In this document: positions 18,351 through 26,380 of the stretch, piece by piece | Numbering within the stretch: position 1 is the first letter of the stretch | How the letters are laid out: each line of letters opens with the position of its first letter | Source: Sneathiella sp. | GTDB lineage: Bacteria; Pseudomonadota; Alphaproteobacteria; Sneathiellales; Sneathiellaceae | Direction of reading: 5' to 3' | Length of the DNA stretch: 32,343 bases | NCBI GenBank assembly: GCA_021741195.1 | Contig: JAIOYL010000018.1 | Location: 1-32,343, forward strand | The notes under the pieces: model-generated | What the model was told of the DNA's origin: nothing | Databases searched by the model: none | The model's input: only the letters and a program-made list of their open reading frames with translations | Program-made: the position numbers and the translations under genes

Positions 18351-18383
18351 AATCCCGGCCTAAATGGCCGGGATTTCTGTATT
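18351..18383 (+). terminator. Terminator after the acid phosphatase gene
   Basis: A perfect 10-bp stem AATCCCGGCC / GGCCGGGATT with a TAAAT loop is followed by a short T-rich tract (TCTGTATT). The stem is strong but the T-run is poor. Confidence 0.8.
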
Positions 18384-18589
18384 AGCGGCACCGCACAATT
18401 GAAACAGATCGGTAAGCCATTTAATTCGGCGAACCCTGCGCCGGATCGGGTGAAGAAGGCCCTGATTTCATGATGAAAATCCGCGCGACGCCTTTTCTGC
18501 ATTTTTAGATCAACAACTCTGGACAGCCCGGATTATTTCTTTTATAAACCTGCTTCCTCGCCCGCGCGGCAAAGCGTGCATCGCGACAA

Positions 18590-18665
<76 letters not shown>

Positions 18666-18723
18666 TTTTTTCGCGTGTCCATTCTAGGCAGTCGGCTTAA
18701 GCCTCCAGATTGAACTGCAACGT

Positions 18724-20061
18724 TTAACGTGAATATTCGACATCTTGATCCGGATCGGGCATCAATCGATCAAGGACGACACTTGCGACCATGTCTCCAA
18801 TGACGTTGACCGATGTCCTGCACATGTCAATAATCCGATCTACACCCATTATCAGCGCGATTCCCGCAGCCGGAATTCCAACACTTTCCAGAATTGTCGC
18901 CAAAATGACGATCCCTACTCCTGGCGTGCCCGGCGAACCAATCGATGCGCCCGTCGCCATAACGATTACAAGAACCATACCGGAAAGACCTATCTCTACT
19001 TCAAAAACCTGCGCGAGGAAAAGTGTTGCTACACCCTGATAGAGGGCTGTTCCGCCCATATTGATTGTCGTCCCCAACGGAATCACGAAACGGGATATTC
19101 CAGTTCTGACATCCAGCTTTTCCTCTGTTGTACTTAACGTAAGCGGCATGACCGCGGCAGAGCTGGACGTAGACAATGCCAACAGCACAACTTCTTTAGA
19201 ATTTACCATAAAAGTAAGGGGATTTTTTTGACCAACAATCAATAAAATCGCCAGATAGACTAAGAGCAATGCAAGCAAACCGGCAAGAACCGTTGCCACA
19301 TACACGGCTGTTGCCAAAAGCGTTGAGATACCAACGCGCGCACTTATGCTGGCAATCAGCCCAAACACTGCATAGGGAACAAACTTAAGAACCCAACCGA
19401 TAATAACCATACAGACGGACTGAATTGATCCAAGCAGGTCGAGTATTGGCTTACGTTGGCTTGATGGCATGGCCACGAGCGCAACGCCGATAATGACGGC
19501 GCTGATTACCGTTTGCAACATATTGCCGCTGACAAAAGTTGCCAATGGGTCTTTGGGAAACAACCCCGTTAATAGTCCTGGTAGCTCCTTCAAAGACGGG
19601 AGACCGACTTTGCCAGTTGTCTCTAGATAGAATGTTGTTTCTGGAATTATCGACTTCAGATGTGCGCTGTCTATATAGACCCCGGGCTCAATGATGAAGG
19701 CAAAAGCAATACCAATGATCACGGCAATTATAGTAGTAAAAACAAAAAACAATATAGCGGCTATCCCCAACCGACCAATATTTTCTGTGGCCTCTCCCGC
19801 AGCAATTCCTCGAATAACCGATGCCACAATGAGGGGGATAATAATAAACTGGATTGCAAGCAGAAATACCCTGCCGGGCAATGCCACCCATCCGGCAATC
19901 GTTTCAGCGGTATCCATATCAAAAAGCCCGGTTGCTGGGCCAATCAACACACCGAAGCCGACCCCCAGGATCATCGCGATAATTACCTGAAGCCAAAGCC
20001 TACCACTGATCAAGCTCGTGAGATTATCTTTTAAACCGATTAACGATCGTGAAACCACCAT
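18724..20061 (-). CDS. Dicarboxylate/amino acid:cation symporter (DAACS family)
   Basis: A 445-residue membrane transporter of the GltP/DctA/GltPh fold, importing dicarboxylates or acidic amino acids with cations. The serine-rich re-entrant loop STSSSAAVMPLT (298-309) and the helix-8 motif DRIIDMCRTSVNVIGD (about 406-421) are intact. The helix-7 motif reads NMGGT (334-338) where the well-studied members have NMDGT, so the Asp that helps bind a sodium ion is replaced by Gly. A GGATAGGA site lies before the ATG. The gene lies between tRNA-Phe and the first tRNA-derived repeat, so it may be cargo of an integration event. Confidence 0.9.
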   Translation of the reverse strand: MVVSRSLIGLKDNLTSLISGRLWLQVIIAMILGVGFGVLIGPATGLFDMDTAETIAGWVALPGRVFLLAIQFIIIPLIVASVIRGIAAGEATENIGRLGIAAILFFVFTTIIAVIIGIAFAFIIEPGVYIDSAHLKSIIPETTFYLETTGKVGLPSLKELPGLLTGLFPKDPLATFVSGNMLQTVISAVIIGVALVAMPSSQRKPILDLLGSIQSVCMVIIGWVLKFVPYAVFGLIASISARVGISTLLATAVYVATVLAGLLALLLVYLAILLIVGQKNPLTFMVNSKEVVLLALSTSSSAAVMPLTLSTTEEKLDVRTGISRFVIPLGTTINMGGTALYQGVATLFLAQVFEVEIGLSGMVLVIVMATGASIGSPGTPGVGIVILATILESVGIPAAGIALIMGVDRIIDMCRTSVNVIGDMVASVVLDRLMPDPDQDVEYSR

Positions 20062-20244
20062 GCTGTCCTATCCGATGTTCTTTCATAGTATAACTGGTAA
20101 AAAGAAGAGTGTCAGGGCAGCGTCAGAGAAAACGAGCTTTGTGCGTAAAACGCCGGCAAGGCTATCCAGACGGTGAGTTGACGCCAATCGTCTAGAGTAT
20201 CGTCATAATAGAATCTGAATTGTTATTAGCTTGGTGTGAGTTTA

Positions 20245-20393
20245 GCTTATCTTGCACTATGAATTTAAGACGTTCATCCATCTTGTTACACTCCTTCCAC
20301 GGCATCCTGCTTCTCCTGCAAAATGCCAAAAGTGTTACCTATCTGTCCGGCAAAACCTGTTACCTATCTCTCAGGCAACACATGATCAACAGC
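20245..20393 (-). pseudogene. IS481-type element, 5' end remnant
   Basis: On the minus strand an ATG at 20281 opens MDERLKFI, the usual start of an IS481 transposase, after AAGGAGTG. Homology is lost after about 8-12 codons. The upstream stretch (AGTGTTACCTATCTG…TGTTACCTATCTCTC) matches the same region of the remnant at 23890-23990, and these TGTTACC repeats are typical of IS481 termini. Confidence 0.65.
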
Positions 20394-20481
20394 GTACTTC
20401 TAAACGAAACTGAGATATTAGGCGTGTCGACGCGTCATCAGTCTGTCGGTGGTTCGTTGCCGCCCCTGGGCACCATTTTTT
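20384..20481 (+). repeat. tRNA-Phe-derived direct repeat, copy B (att-like)
   Basis: Positions 20444-20481 copy the tRNA-Phe 3' end (TGTCGGTGGTTCG, then CGCCCCTGGGCACCATTTTTT), with 3 of 4 bases changed in the T-loop. The 60 bp before it match 25731-25789 closely, so the whole ~98-bp unit is repeated 5.3 kb downstream with about eleven differences. The rest of a tRNA is absent, so this is a recombination scar and not a tRNA gene. Confidence 0.8.
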
Positions 20482-20489
20482 AATGGTTC

Positions 20490-20638
20490 ATACCGGACAC
20501 ACAGGTTACATATTATACCTGAGACATGGGTAACACTTTTGGCCCGAAAGAGTTATGAAGCGGTTCCAGTCTGCGGGTTTCATCATCGAAATATCCTAGA
20601 TCATATTCCATAAAAGATACCAGCCAGATTTTATCATC
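20490..20638 (-). pseudogene. IS481-family transposase, C-terminal remnant
   Basis: The minus frame ending in TAA at 20513 encodes KIWLVSFMEYDLGYFDDE…PLHNSFGPKVLPMSQV, the standard C-terminus of IS481 transposases. Upstream of about 20635 the homology stops. The sequence after the stop contains a TGTAACC…TGTCCGG end-like stretch. It lies directly beside tRNA repeat copy B. Confidence 0.75.
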
Positions 20639-20811
20639 GTTTTCCGGAGTTGAGGTTTCTCGATAGAGGTTTGTTGCTTCCGGTGACATGTTGGCTGTAA
20701 GTGCAACAGCCGTCCATGTAAGGCACAGAGATTCTGAACATAGAAGCTGGCCATTTTAAAGCAAAGTGAACAACATCTGAGACGAGAACCGGTACTCGGG
20801 GACGGCATCGC

Positions 20812-21117
20812 TTACTCGTTGCTCGTATCCGAACGAGAAAGTCCACCTTGCTTGGTTGGTGGAGAATGCTGGGTGCTAAATCCTCCGGACAAAGTTTCCA
20901 ACGTACTTAGAACTCTCATCAGTAGCGATGGCTCACCGCCCACCATGCCTTCTTCCTCGGCCACTTCAAGCTCGCTGGCATCATACTCCCAACGACGTAG
21001 AATTTCGATCTTTGTCTCCTTAGACAAATCCGTATGCTCCGCTACCTCCTCTGGGCTTTCGAACACTGAGCTTGGGTCGAGCTTGGCCTTATCTATGTCA
21101 ATTGGGCACTTTGTCAT
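20812..21117 (-). CDS. Small conserved acidic protein (CPIDIDKAKLDPSSVF type)
   Basis: A 101-residue soluble protein beginning MTKCPIDIDKAKLDPSSVF and containing a KIEILRRWEYDASELEVAEEEGM helix region. From memory, close relatives of about 80-100 residues are widespread in proteobacterial stress and low-oxygen gene clusters, but I know no function. The ATG at 21117 is preferred to upstream ATGs at 21132 and 21177 because GGAGTG lies nine bases before it. The last 25 residues are polar and probably unstructured. It follows the baeRF-like gene on the same strand. Confidence 0.7.
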   Translation of the reverse strand: MTKCPIDIDKAKLDPSSVFESPEEVAEHTDLSKETKIEILRRWEYDASELEVAEEEGMVGGEPSLLMRVLSTLETLSGGFSTQHSPPTKQGGLSRSDTSNE

Positions 21118-21188
21118 GTCGTCACACTCCATTTTTGATGCGTTGCTCAATGTCCATGCGTTAGATGACAATGCCACATTATTGAACG

Positions 21189-22310
21189 CTAGACTGCATA
21201 TCGAAGGATCGCCGCAAAATCTCCCTTGCCGGGGAGTTCGGCTTTTCTAACGCCGAGAACGCGGGCCCCGCTTGCCAATGCTCGACCAGCTATTTCATCG
21301 ACCACGCCGTAATTGGTGGCATCTTCCTTTTCTGTCACGGTTACCGCACCTGTCAGCTCGTCCACAACCCCCGGAATAACCGCGTCGATGTCCACAAGAA
21401 GCGTTTCGATCGCACCGTATGTCGCCGCTCGCGCGCCATCCGCAAGATCGCAAGTGGCGCGGCCGTCGCCCGCACGCGCCGTATAGAGAGCCCTCAGCGC
21501 CGAGAGCTCTGTTGCATTTGCGGCATCAAGCGCACGTCGCGCCGCATCAGCCAAGTCCGCAACGCTAATCCGGTCAGGGCTGTCTTCGATCCCGTCCGGG
21601 AGCAGATGTGGATAGCTATTGACAGCGCGATAAACTGACGCAAGCCGACCCGTTGCCGCCAGGATCAGCGGTACTTCCCGTCCGGCAAGCACAGGCCGCA
21701 GGGCCGCATCCACCTGGCGCGCATATTGGCGAAACCTGACGTTCTGTCCTTCGGAGCCCTGGATGCGGCCGCTCGGCGAGCGGTCATTCAGGGTGGACTT
21801 GCCGAGAGCGCTTGCCGCATCCTTCGGCAGACCCTCCACTTTGACCGTGGCCGCAGGCAGGTCAGCGTGAATTTCAACTAACCTCACAGCATTTTCCGAA
21901 AGAGCCAGGATGAAGGCCGAATTGGAGAATGTGATCGCGCGCAAAAGCGGCTTCAGGTGAAAGCGATCCGAGACCGCGACCATTGGCGAAAGGGCATTTG
22001 GCAACCTGAAAGTCCTCAGCATGTCCGCCGTGGCAAGGACCGCTAGACTATTGGCCTGAAGGCGCCAGAACGCATCATCGTCCGCCAGATCATCGAAGTG
22101 CTCCATCAAGGACGCAAGCCGACGCTTGTCGAATCCCGCGGCCTCGAGTTGTCCACGCGCCTGCTTCGCCAGATTTCCCAGTTCAATACGGCTGGTATCT
22201 GCTTGCTGGGTCAATGGAGTGGTCTTGAGGTAGATCGAGACACACGCATCGGTCCGGACGTTATTCAACGCCTTGAATTCGGGTCGGGTGGGAATATCGA
22301 CGTAGAGCAT
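21189..22310 (-). CDS. eRF1-like (baeRF family) protein
   Basis: A 373-residue soluble protein that I place, from its pattern, in the bacterial archaeo-eukaryotic release factor (baeRF) group: an N-terminal domain, a middle alpha/beta domain beginning around FHLKPLLRAITF, and a C-terminal domain with 'GAIETLLVDIDAVIPG' and 'RVLGVRKAELPG', as in the eRF1 domain 3 / L7Ae-like fold. Some relatives are thought to act on stalled ribosomes or peptidyl-tRNA, but this family is not characterised to my knowledge. A long internal motif KSTLNDRSPSGRIQGSEGQ is strongly conserved in relatives I recall. AAAAGGAAAA precedes the ATG. Confidence in the family is moderate. Confidence 0.6.
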   Translation of the reverse strand: MLYVDIPTRPEFKALNNVRTDACVSIYLKTTPLTQQADTSRIELGNLAKQARGQLEAAGFDKRRLASLMEHFDDLADDDAFWRLQANSLAVLATADMLRTFRLPNALSPMVAVSDRFHLKPLLRAITFSNSAFILALSENAVRLVEIHADLPAATVKVEGLPKDAASALGKSTLNDRSPSGRIQGSEGQNVRFRQYARQVDAALRPVLAGREVPLILAATGRLASVYRAVNSYPHLLPDGIEDSPDRISVADLADAARRALDAANATELSALRALYTARAGDGRATCDLADGARAATYGAIETLLVDIDAVIPGVVDELTGAVTVTEKEDATNYGVVDEIAGRALASGARVLGVRKAELPGKGDFAAILRYAV

Positions 22311-22487
22311 TGTATTTTCCTTTTACTGCAATCTGGATCTCGATGAATAGATGATGCCTCCAGAGAGGTTTTCATGGTTTCTCGGTCGCTGTATTCCGCA
22401 CAACTGCCGAGTTCCAATAATTGCCTATGTGTCCACAAGCCGTAACAGTCCCGACTCCTGGATAACAGAGTCAACACCAGGGCTGCG

Positions 22488-23267
22488 TCAGCGGTAAACG
22501 ATCCCACCGTCGATGATTGGTGCCTGTCCGGTCATATAATCTGAATCCGGACCAGCCAGATACGAGACAAAAGCGGCCACATCGTCCGGTGTCTCAGCCC
22601 GGCCCAGTGCAATCCCTTCCACATACTTCTTGTAGGTCGCCCCTTTCGGCACACCGGTCAGTTTCGCAAAGCGTTCGTCAATCTCAACCCACATATCAGT
22701 TCCGACAATGCCCGGGCAGTAGGCATTGACAGTGATGCCGTCGCTGGCATACTCGAGTGCTGCAGCCTGAGTTAGGCCGCGGACTGCGAACTTGGTGGCA
22801 GAATACACTCCGAGCATGGCAAAGCCGTTATGACCGGCAACCGACGATGCATTAATAATTTTGCCCTTGTGTCCGCGAGCCTTGAATTTCTTGGCCGCAG
22901 CCTGGGTTCCCCAGAGCACGCCCTCGATATTCACTTTGAATATAGTTTCCACTTCCTGTGGCGTGACATCAGCTAGCGGCTGTACCTGAGCGATCCCGGC
23001 ATTGTTGACCATAATGTCGAAGCCGCCCAGTTCCTTTTCGGCATGCTCAATCGCGGCATAGACTTGGTCGCGACTCGTTACATCTGCAACAAAAACCGTT
23101 GCCTTGCGGCCTAAGGCTTGCACTTCTTTGGCGACAGCATCCATTTTATCTTTCTTGAGATCGACAATAGCAATGTCCGCACCATCCTTCGCTAGCCTTA
23201 AGGCAATGGCCCGCCCAATTCCCTGACCGGCACCCGTGATCAACGCAACTTTAACTTTAGTATTCAT
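22488..23267 (-). CDS. budC: Acetoin (diacetyl) reductase, SDR family
   Basis: A 259-residue short-chain dehydrogenase. It has the NAD-binding TGAGQGIG (11-18), NNAG (88-91), catalytic Ser near 141-142, and Y155-x3-K159 in YSATK. The segments [36 protein letters not shown] and the C-terminal [17 protein letters not shown] agree with acetoin reductases / 2,3-butanediol dehydrogenases, which interconvert diacetyl, acetoin and 2,3-butanediol. AAGGAG precedes the ATG. It could use the acetoin made by AlsS and AlsD encoded 16 kb away. Confidence 0.85.
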   Translation of the reverse strand: MNTKVKVALITGAGQGIGRAIALRLAKDGADIAIVDLKKDKMDAVAKEVQALGRKATVFVADVTSRDQVYAAIEHAEKELGGFDIMVNNAGIAQVQPLADVTPQEVETIFKVNIEGVLWGTQAAAKKFKARGHKGKIINASSVAGHNGFAMLGVYSATKFAVRGLTQAAALEYASDGITVNAYCPGIVGTDMWVEIDERFAKLTGVPKGATYKKYVEGIALGRAETPDDVAAFVSYLAGPDSDYMTGQAPIIDGGIVYR

Positions 23268-23365
23268 CTTTCGTTCTCCTTTTGTCTTCGATCCGATGAC
23301 TGGAGGTGCGGTTCTTCCAAGCGAGCGGATTAGATCGACTTTGGGCCTTCCCGAAGATCTGCGCG

Positions 23366-23518
23366 TTAATTTAGATCAGCAAGCCGGGGTGTTTTTTCGG
23401 AGAAGTAGCGATTGAGATAATCGATGTCAAAACCGGACAGTACATCGAGCCAGAACAGGCCGAGGATGATCACCTGATGGGCCTTGATCGCAATCAGTTC
23501 GCGCTCACGCAATTCCAT
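23366..23518 (-). other. Unidentified 50-residue frame, possible 3' gene remnant
   Basis: An ATG at 23518 opens 50 codons (MELRERELIAIKAHQ…[14 protein letters not shown]) ending in TAA, without a ribosome site. The frame stays open upstream into IS3 sequence, so it may be the tail of a gene cut by that insertion. The plus strand is also open here (…IIDVKTGQYIEPEQAEDDH…), and I cannot decide which, if either, is real. Confidence 0.2.
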
Positions 23519-23529
23519 GAAAGCGGGAT

Positions 23530-23741
23530 TCACTGCTGCAGGCGGTTCCTCAGCATCTGCTCGGCCAGGGCTTCTTCAGCTCACGCACCTCATCGGAATT
23601 GGCAGCACGCGCCGTATCTCGAGCAAGTCGGCGCTTGCCCGCTTCCAGAAAGTCTTTCGACCATTTGTAGTAGATGCCCTGGGAGATGCCTTCCTTGCGG
23701 CAGAGCTCTACAATGCTGCCCTCACCGCGAAGGCCATCCAG
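23530..23741 (-). pseudogene. IS3-family OrfA remnant, frameshifted
   Basis: The minus strand encodes LDGLRGEGSIVELCRKEG, YYKWSKDFLEAGKRRLARDTARAA and NSDEVRELKK, the helix-turn-helix OrfA of an IS3-group element. The expected continuation (EALAEQMLRNRL) follows in a different frame and ends at a TGA at 23530. Start and OrfB are missing. Its 5' end is fused to an IS481 remnant at a shared CTGGATGG. Confidence 0.75.
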
Positions 23742-23996
23742 CCCGGTCCGTCAATGCTTCGAGACCGCATTCATTGTAGCGTTTGATTATCTTGTAACCG
23801 GTGTTGCGCGAAATGCCGAACTCGCGGCACAGCACTGCCATCTTCTCGCCATCCAGTATTCGGCCAATGAATTTGATGCGTTCATCCATAATGTTACATT
23901 CCTTTCACGGCATCTCGCATTTCTCTCGCGATGGGCCAAAAGTGTAACCTGTGTTTCCAGAACAAACTGTTACCTATCTCTAGGGTAGGTCATATG
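23742..23996 (-). pseudogene. IS481-family transposase, N-terminal remnant
   Basis: From an ATG at 23889 the minus strand encodes MDERIKFIGRILDGEKMAVL, CREFGISRNTGYKIIKRY and NECGLEALTDRAGW, the N-terminal helix-turn-helix part of an IS481 transposase. It is cut at about 23742. The upstream end (TGTAACC…TGTTACCTATCTCT) matches the remnant at 20281-20393, so both are copies of one element type. Confidence 0.8.
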
Positions 23997-24171
23997 TTTC
24001 CAATTTACTTGTTTACTAAGTTTCGGGGTCGGACTTTCCTTTAGCTTCGCTTCAGAATACGGCTAGCAAGAAACCCTATGAGTGAACTGAGGAATATCGA
24101 AATAGCCGGACGCTCTCCATCGAGACGTGATGCCGGATGAAAGAGATGGGTTGATGTAGCCGAGCCTTGCT

Positions 24172-24417
24172 CTACTCGCTTTTTCCTCGCCGTCCGGGCA
24201 GACTACGACCACCGGGGCTATCAGATGCGTCTTGACCCAAGCCGAGACCAGTTCCTGCGCTCGTCTTTCTGGTCGAACCACCCAAATCAAAGCCGGGTCG
24301 ATCCACGGCAACAGGTTTAGACGAATGATCCGTTACTTTCCCTTTCGGTTTGCGCGGATCGTGCTGTTTTGTTTGGGCAGTTTTTGTATCTGATGCAACG
24401 GGTTGTTTCTTTACCAT
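24172..24417 (-). CDS. Small disordered protein following the hibernation factor gene
   Basis: An 81-residue, highly polar protein without hydrophobic core. The N-terminal half is rich in K, Q, T and P (KQHDPRKPKGK), and the C-terminal half has GFDLGGSTRKTSAGTGLGLG followed by PGGRSLPGRRGKSE. From memory, the GFDLGGS…GTGLGLG…RSLPGRRG pattern recurs in other proteobacteria near stress genes. The ATG at 24417 is chosen because AAGAAGGAC lies before it. It starts 52 bp after the HPF-like gene on the same strand. No function is known; the basic tail could bind RNA or ribosomes. Confidence 0.6.
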   Translation of the reverse strand: MVKKQPVASDTKTAQTKQHDPRKPKGKVTDHSSKPVAVDRPGFDLGGSTRKTSAGTGLGLGQDASDSPGGRSLPGRRGKSE

Positions 24418-24469
24418 AATCTTGTCCTTCTTGGTTCGATAGTTCTCATAATGCGCGGCATGAGACCAC

Positions 24470-24817
24470 TTAGTGACCGCCGGTTCGTATTGTGTCAGCG
24501 CCCTTGTGTTGGTTGAGCTTGCCAAGAGTGCTCTCCAGAGCACGCTGCAACTTATTGATCGCGCCCGAATATGCACTCTCAAGCGTAGCGGCCTTATCGC
24601 TTACCACTTCTGGTTGGCGGCCTTCCAAGCGTACTTCAATGAGACAGCGCTTGTCGGAATCTCCGGATTTGTCAGCGTTACTATCGCTGAGGTGCACCTC
24701 AATCCGGGTGATATGTTGGCTAAAGCGGTCCAGACGTTCGCGAATCTGGGCCGAAATTCTGGCAGACAACTTTTCCCCGCCGTCGATATTTTCGTCGGTG
24801 TTGATTTGAATTTGCAT
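24470..24817 (-). CDS. HPF/RaiA-type ribosome hibernation factor
   Basis: A 115-residue protein of the ribosomal subunit interface (S30AE) family. It starts MQIQINTDENIDGGEKL, has the ITRIEVHLSD strand, an acidic insertion, RCLIEVRLEGRQPEVVSDKAAT, and a helix AYSGAINKLQRALESTLGKL, following the family beta-alpha-beta order. It lacks the C-terminal dimerisation domain of long HPF. Such factors bind the 30S decoding centre and inactivate ribosomes in stress. The frame extends upstream to 24928, but the ATG at 24817 fits the family N-terminus. A candidate FNR-type site lies about 75 bp upstream. Confidence 0.82.
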   Translation of the reverse strand: MQIQINTDENIDGGEKLSARISAQIRERLDRFSQHITRIEVHLSDSNADKSGDSDKRCLIEVRLEGRQPEVVSDKAATLESAYSGAINKLQRALESTLGKLNQHKGADTIRTGGH

Positions 24818-24886
24818 TGTTAATTCTTTCTGGCTAATCACCGCCCAGCGCGAAGGTGCGGCAACGGCGGAGGTTAATTGCGGAGC

Positions 24887-24900
24887 CTGACGCAGGTCAA
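24887..24900 (-). promoter_or_regulatory. Candidate FNR/FixK-type site upstream of the HPF-like gene
   Basis: Read on the minus strand the site is TTGAC-CTGC-GTCAG, matching TTGAY-N4-RTCAA at 9 of 10 specified positions. It lies 70-83 bp before the HPF-like start, a plausible activator position. It suggests induction under low oxygen. Confidence 0.4.
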
Positions 24901-25048
24901 TGTGAAAGCAGTTCGACCTGCCCGCCACTGATAGAACTATAGCACCATTCAGGCCCCGCCCCTATTGGTAAAACTTTTTGATAGATTACAATGCCTCTAC
25001 GTGGGCAGCTCCACGATCAACGATCGCATTCGCTAAGGGTTTGATAGA

Positions 25049-25501
25049 TTGTTCCCCGTCAGCGCCTATGCTTTTCCTGCCGCCATATTCATCTTGTTTA
25101 AGGCAATTGCTAAAACAGAGCATGCTGCGCTTGCTCGCATCCTAACAATTTTCGCTGGATTTTTGACCTTCTTTTACATCAATACTGAAATACGACATTT
25201 CTTCGTCGGCGGTGACATTCGATTAAGCCCTATGAGTAATCCAGAATTTTATACTTACTCGCTTGTCTGGCTCATCATTGCCAGCGGCTTAATGTTTGTT
25301 GGTATTTGGCGTGATAGTCAATTGCTAAGCCAGAGTGCATTATTGCTATTGTTGGCGGCAGTTGGAAAGGTATTCGTTTTTGACATGTCCGCTCTCGACG
25401 GATTGCTACGCGCCATATCTTTTCTTGGATTAGGCGCTTGCCTTATCGGTATTGGCTTTCTGTATCAACGCTACGGGAAAAATGAAAGTACGGCGGAATG
25501 A
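25049..25501 (+). pseudogene. DUF2339 membrane protein, C-terminal fragment
   Basis: A 150-residue frame with about four membrane helices whose end (ELYTYS-like 'EFYTYSLVWLII', then 'AVGKVFVFDMSALDGLLRAISFLGLGACLIGIGFLYQRY') matches the C-terminus of DUF2339 proteins, usually 800-1000 residues long. The only start is a TTG without ribosome site, and a stop lies just upstream at 25034. It is therefore read as a 5'-deleted remnant. Confidence 0.7.
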
Positions 25502-25696
25502 TTTGGGACTATTTCAATGTCACAACTGGCTTCGTTAGGGGGAAAGTATCTGAGATTGGATGATACAGAATTTTCGGTCATCTCATAAAAAATCCGACAC
25601 GCTATTTCTAGACCTCGCCTGAGACATAGCCAAGTATAACCACAGACCTAATCAAATATCCTCATTCGGCATGACGACGTGCTATCTTTTTGCCCA

Positions 25697-25725
25697 TGGT
25701 TCGAATCCGCCCCTGGGCACCATTT
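25697..25725 (+). repeat. Exact 29-bp copy of the tRNA-Phe 3' end, copy C (attR-like)
   Basis: Identical to 18640-18668 of the tRNA-Phe gene and its flank (TGGTTCGAATCC…GGGCACCATTT). The sequence before it has no further tRNA similarity. An exact 3'-end duplication of this length is the usual scar of tyrosine-recombinase integration into a tRNA gene. The stretch 25502-25696 before it shows no gene. Confidence 0.85.
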
Positions 25726-25730
25726 CTTCG

Positions 25731-25826
25731 GATCAACAACGCACTTCTAAACCAAATAAGATATTAGGCATGTCGACGCGTCGTCATTCTGTCGGTGGTT
25801 CGTTGTCGCCCCTGGGCACCGTTTTC
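25731..25826 (+). repeat. tRNA-Phe-derived direct repeat, copy D
   Basis: A ~96-bp unit starting GATCAAC and ending in a degenerate tRNA 3' end (TGTCGGTGGTTCG at 25790-25802, CGCCCCTGGGCACC at 25807-25820). It is the second copy of the unit at 20384-20481. It starts five bases after copy C ends, so two att-like sites lie in tandem. Confidence 0.75.
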
Positions 25827-25997
25827 CCCAAAATCAGCAGGATCGATGGGCTAATTCAAAACCGCGCTGTTTAGGCTTGTCATACAACGTGCTGGCTTTT
25901 GAACTGAAAGCTGGCGAAATGTCTGTATAATCGAATGGTCTGCACCTGACCCAGAACGAACAAAAGTACTGAGAGTTAGAATCAAATCTTCTCCATC

Positions 25998-26246
25998 GGA
26001 AATGCTGAGGTTCAAGAGGTTGGTCGGTGGAAGAACAATCGTCGCGAAAATTCCCATCTCCCTTTCCGACGAAGGGAGCAGTCTATGCTGAAATTCAGGC
26101 GACTGCGAAGTCTGCGGAAATTTGTCTCTAGTCAGTCATCTGTCCACAACCACTTCAACCATGAACGTCACCTAACCAATCGAATAACTTTCAAGCTTTA
26201 ACGAAAAGTCGCACTGGCCGAGCGGCTCCAACTTAGTGCGGTATAA
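25998..26246 (+). pseudogene. IS6-family transposase, C-terminal remnant with internal stop
   Basis: The plus frame reads GNAEVQEVGRWKNN, then ENSHLPFRRREQSMLKFRR, SSVHNHFNHERHL and, after an in-frame TAA at 26199-26201, RKVALAERLQLSAV before a final TAA. This is the last 80 or so residues of an IS6-type DDE transposase. The N-terminal two thirds are gone, and the frame is closed upstream by a TAG at 25977. Confidence 0.75.
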
Positions 26247-26250
26247 TAGT

Positions 26251-26269
26251 GGCACCGTTGTGCCTTTTT
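26251..26269 (+). terminator. Small hairpin with T-run beside the IS6 remnant
   Basis: GGCAC-CGTT-GTGCC is followed by five T. The stem is only 5 bp but GC-rich. It may be a terminator reducing read-through into the IS110 element, or a leftover IS end. Confidence 0.4.
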
Positions 26270-26380
26270 ACGCCATACGGAGACGATGTCGCATTTAGTC
26301 TGATGTTGTGGATGGCGCTTCGCCGCGTCATTTGATGTATCCTGTACGGGTACATATAACCTTTAACCGGAGCCACGATC

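Noticed and set aside
20444-20481. Second tRNA-Phe gene
   Set aside because: Only the 3' third matches, the T-loop is altered and there is no anticodon arm; the same holds for the copies at 25697 and 25790.
23485-23498. TTGAT-N4-ATCAG resembling an FNR site
   Set aside because: It lies within a possible gene remnant more than 200 bp before budC, so it may be chance; only the site at 24887-24900 is well placed.
23477-23786. Plus-strand frames over the IS3/IS481 remnants
   Set aside because: The minus strand gives clear transposase motifs across most of this stretch; plus-strand frames there are shadows.
24977-25050. TTTGATAGATT repeated 63 bp apart
   Set aside because: An 11-bp AT-rich repeat without other structure; too little to call a site.
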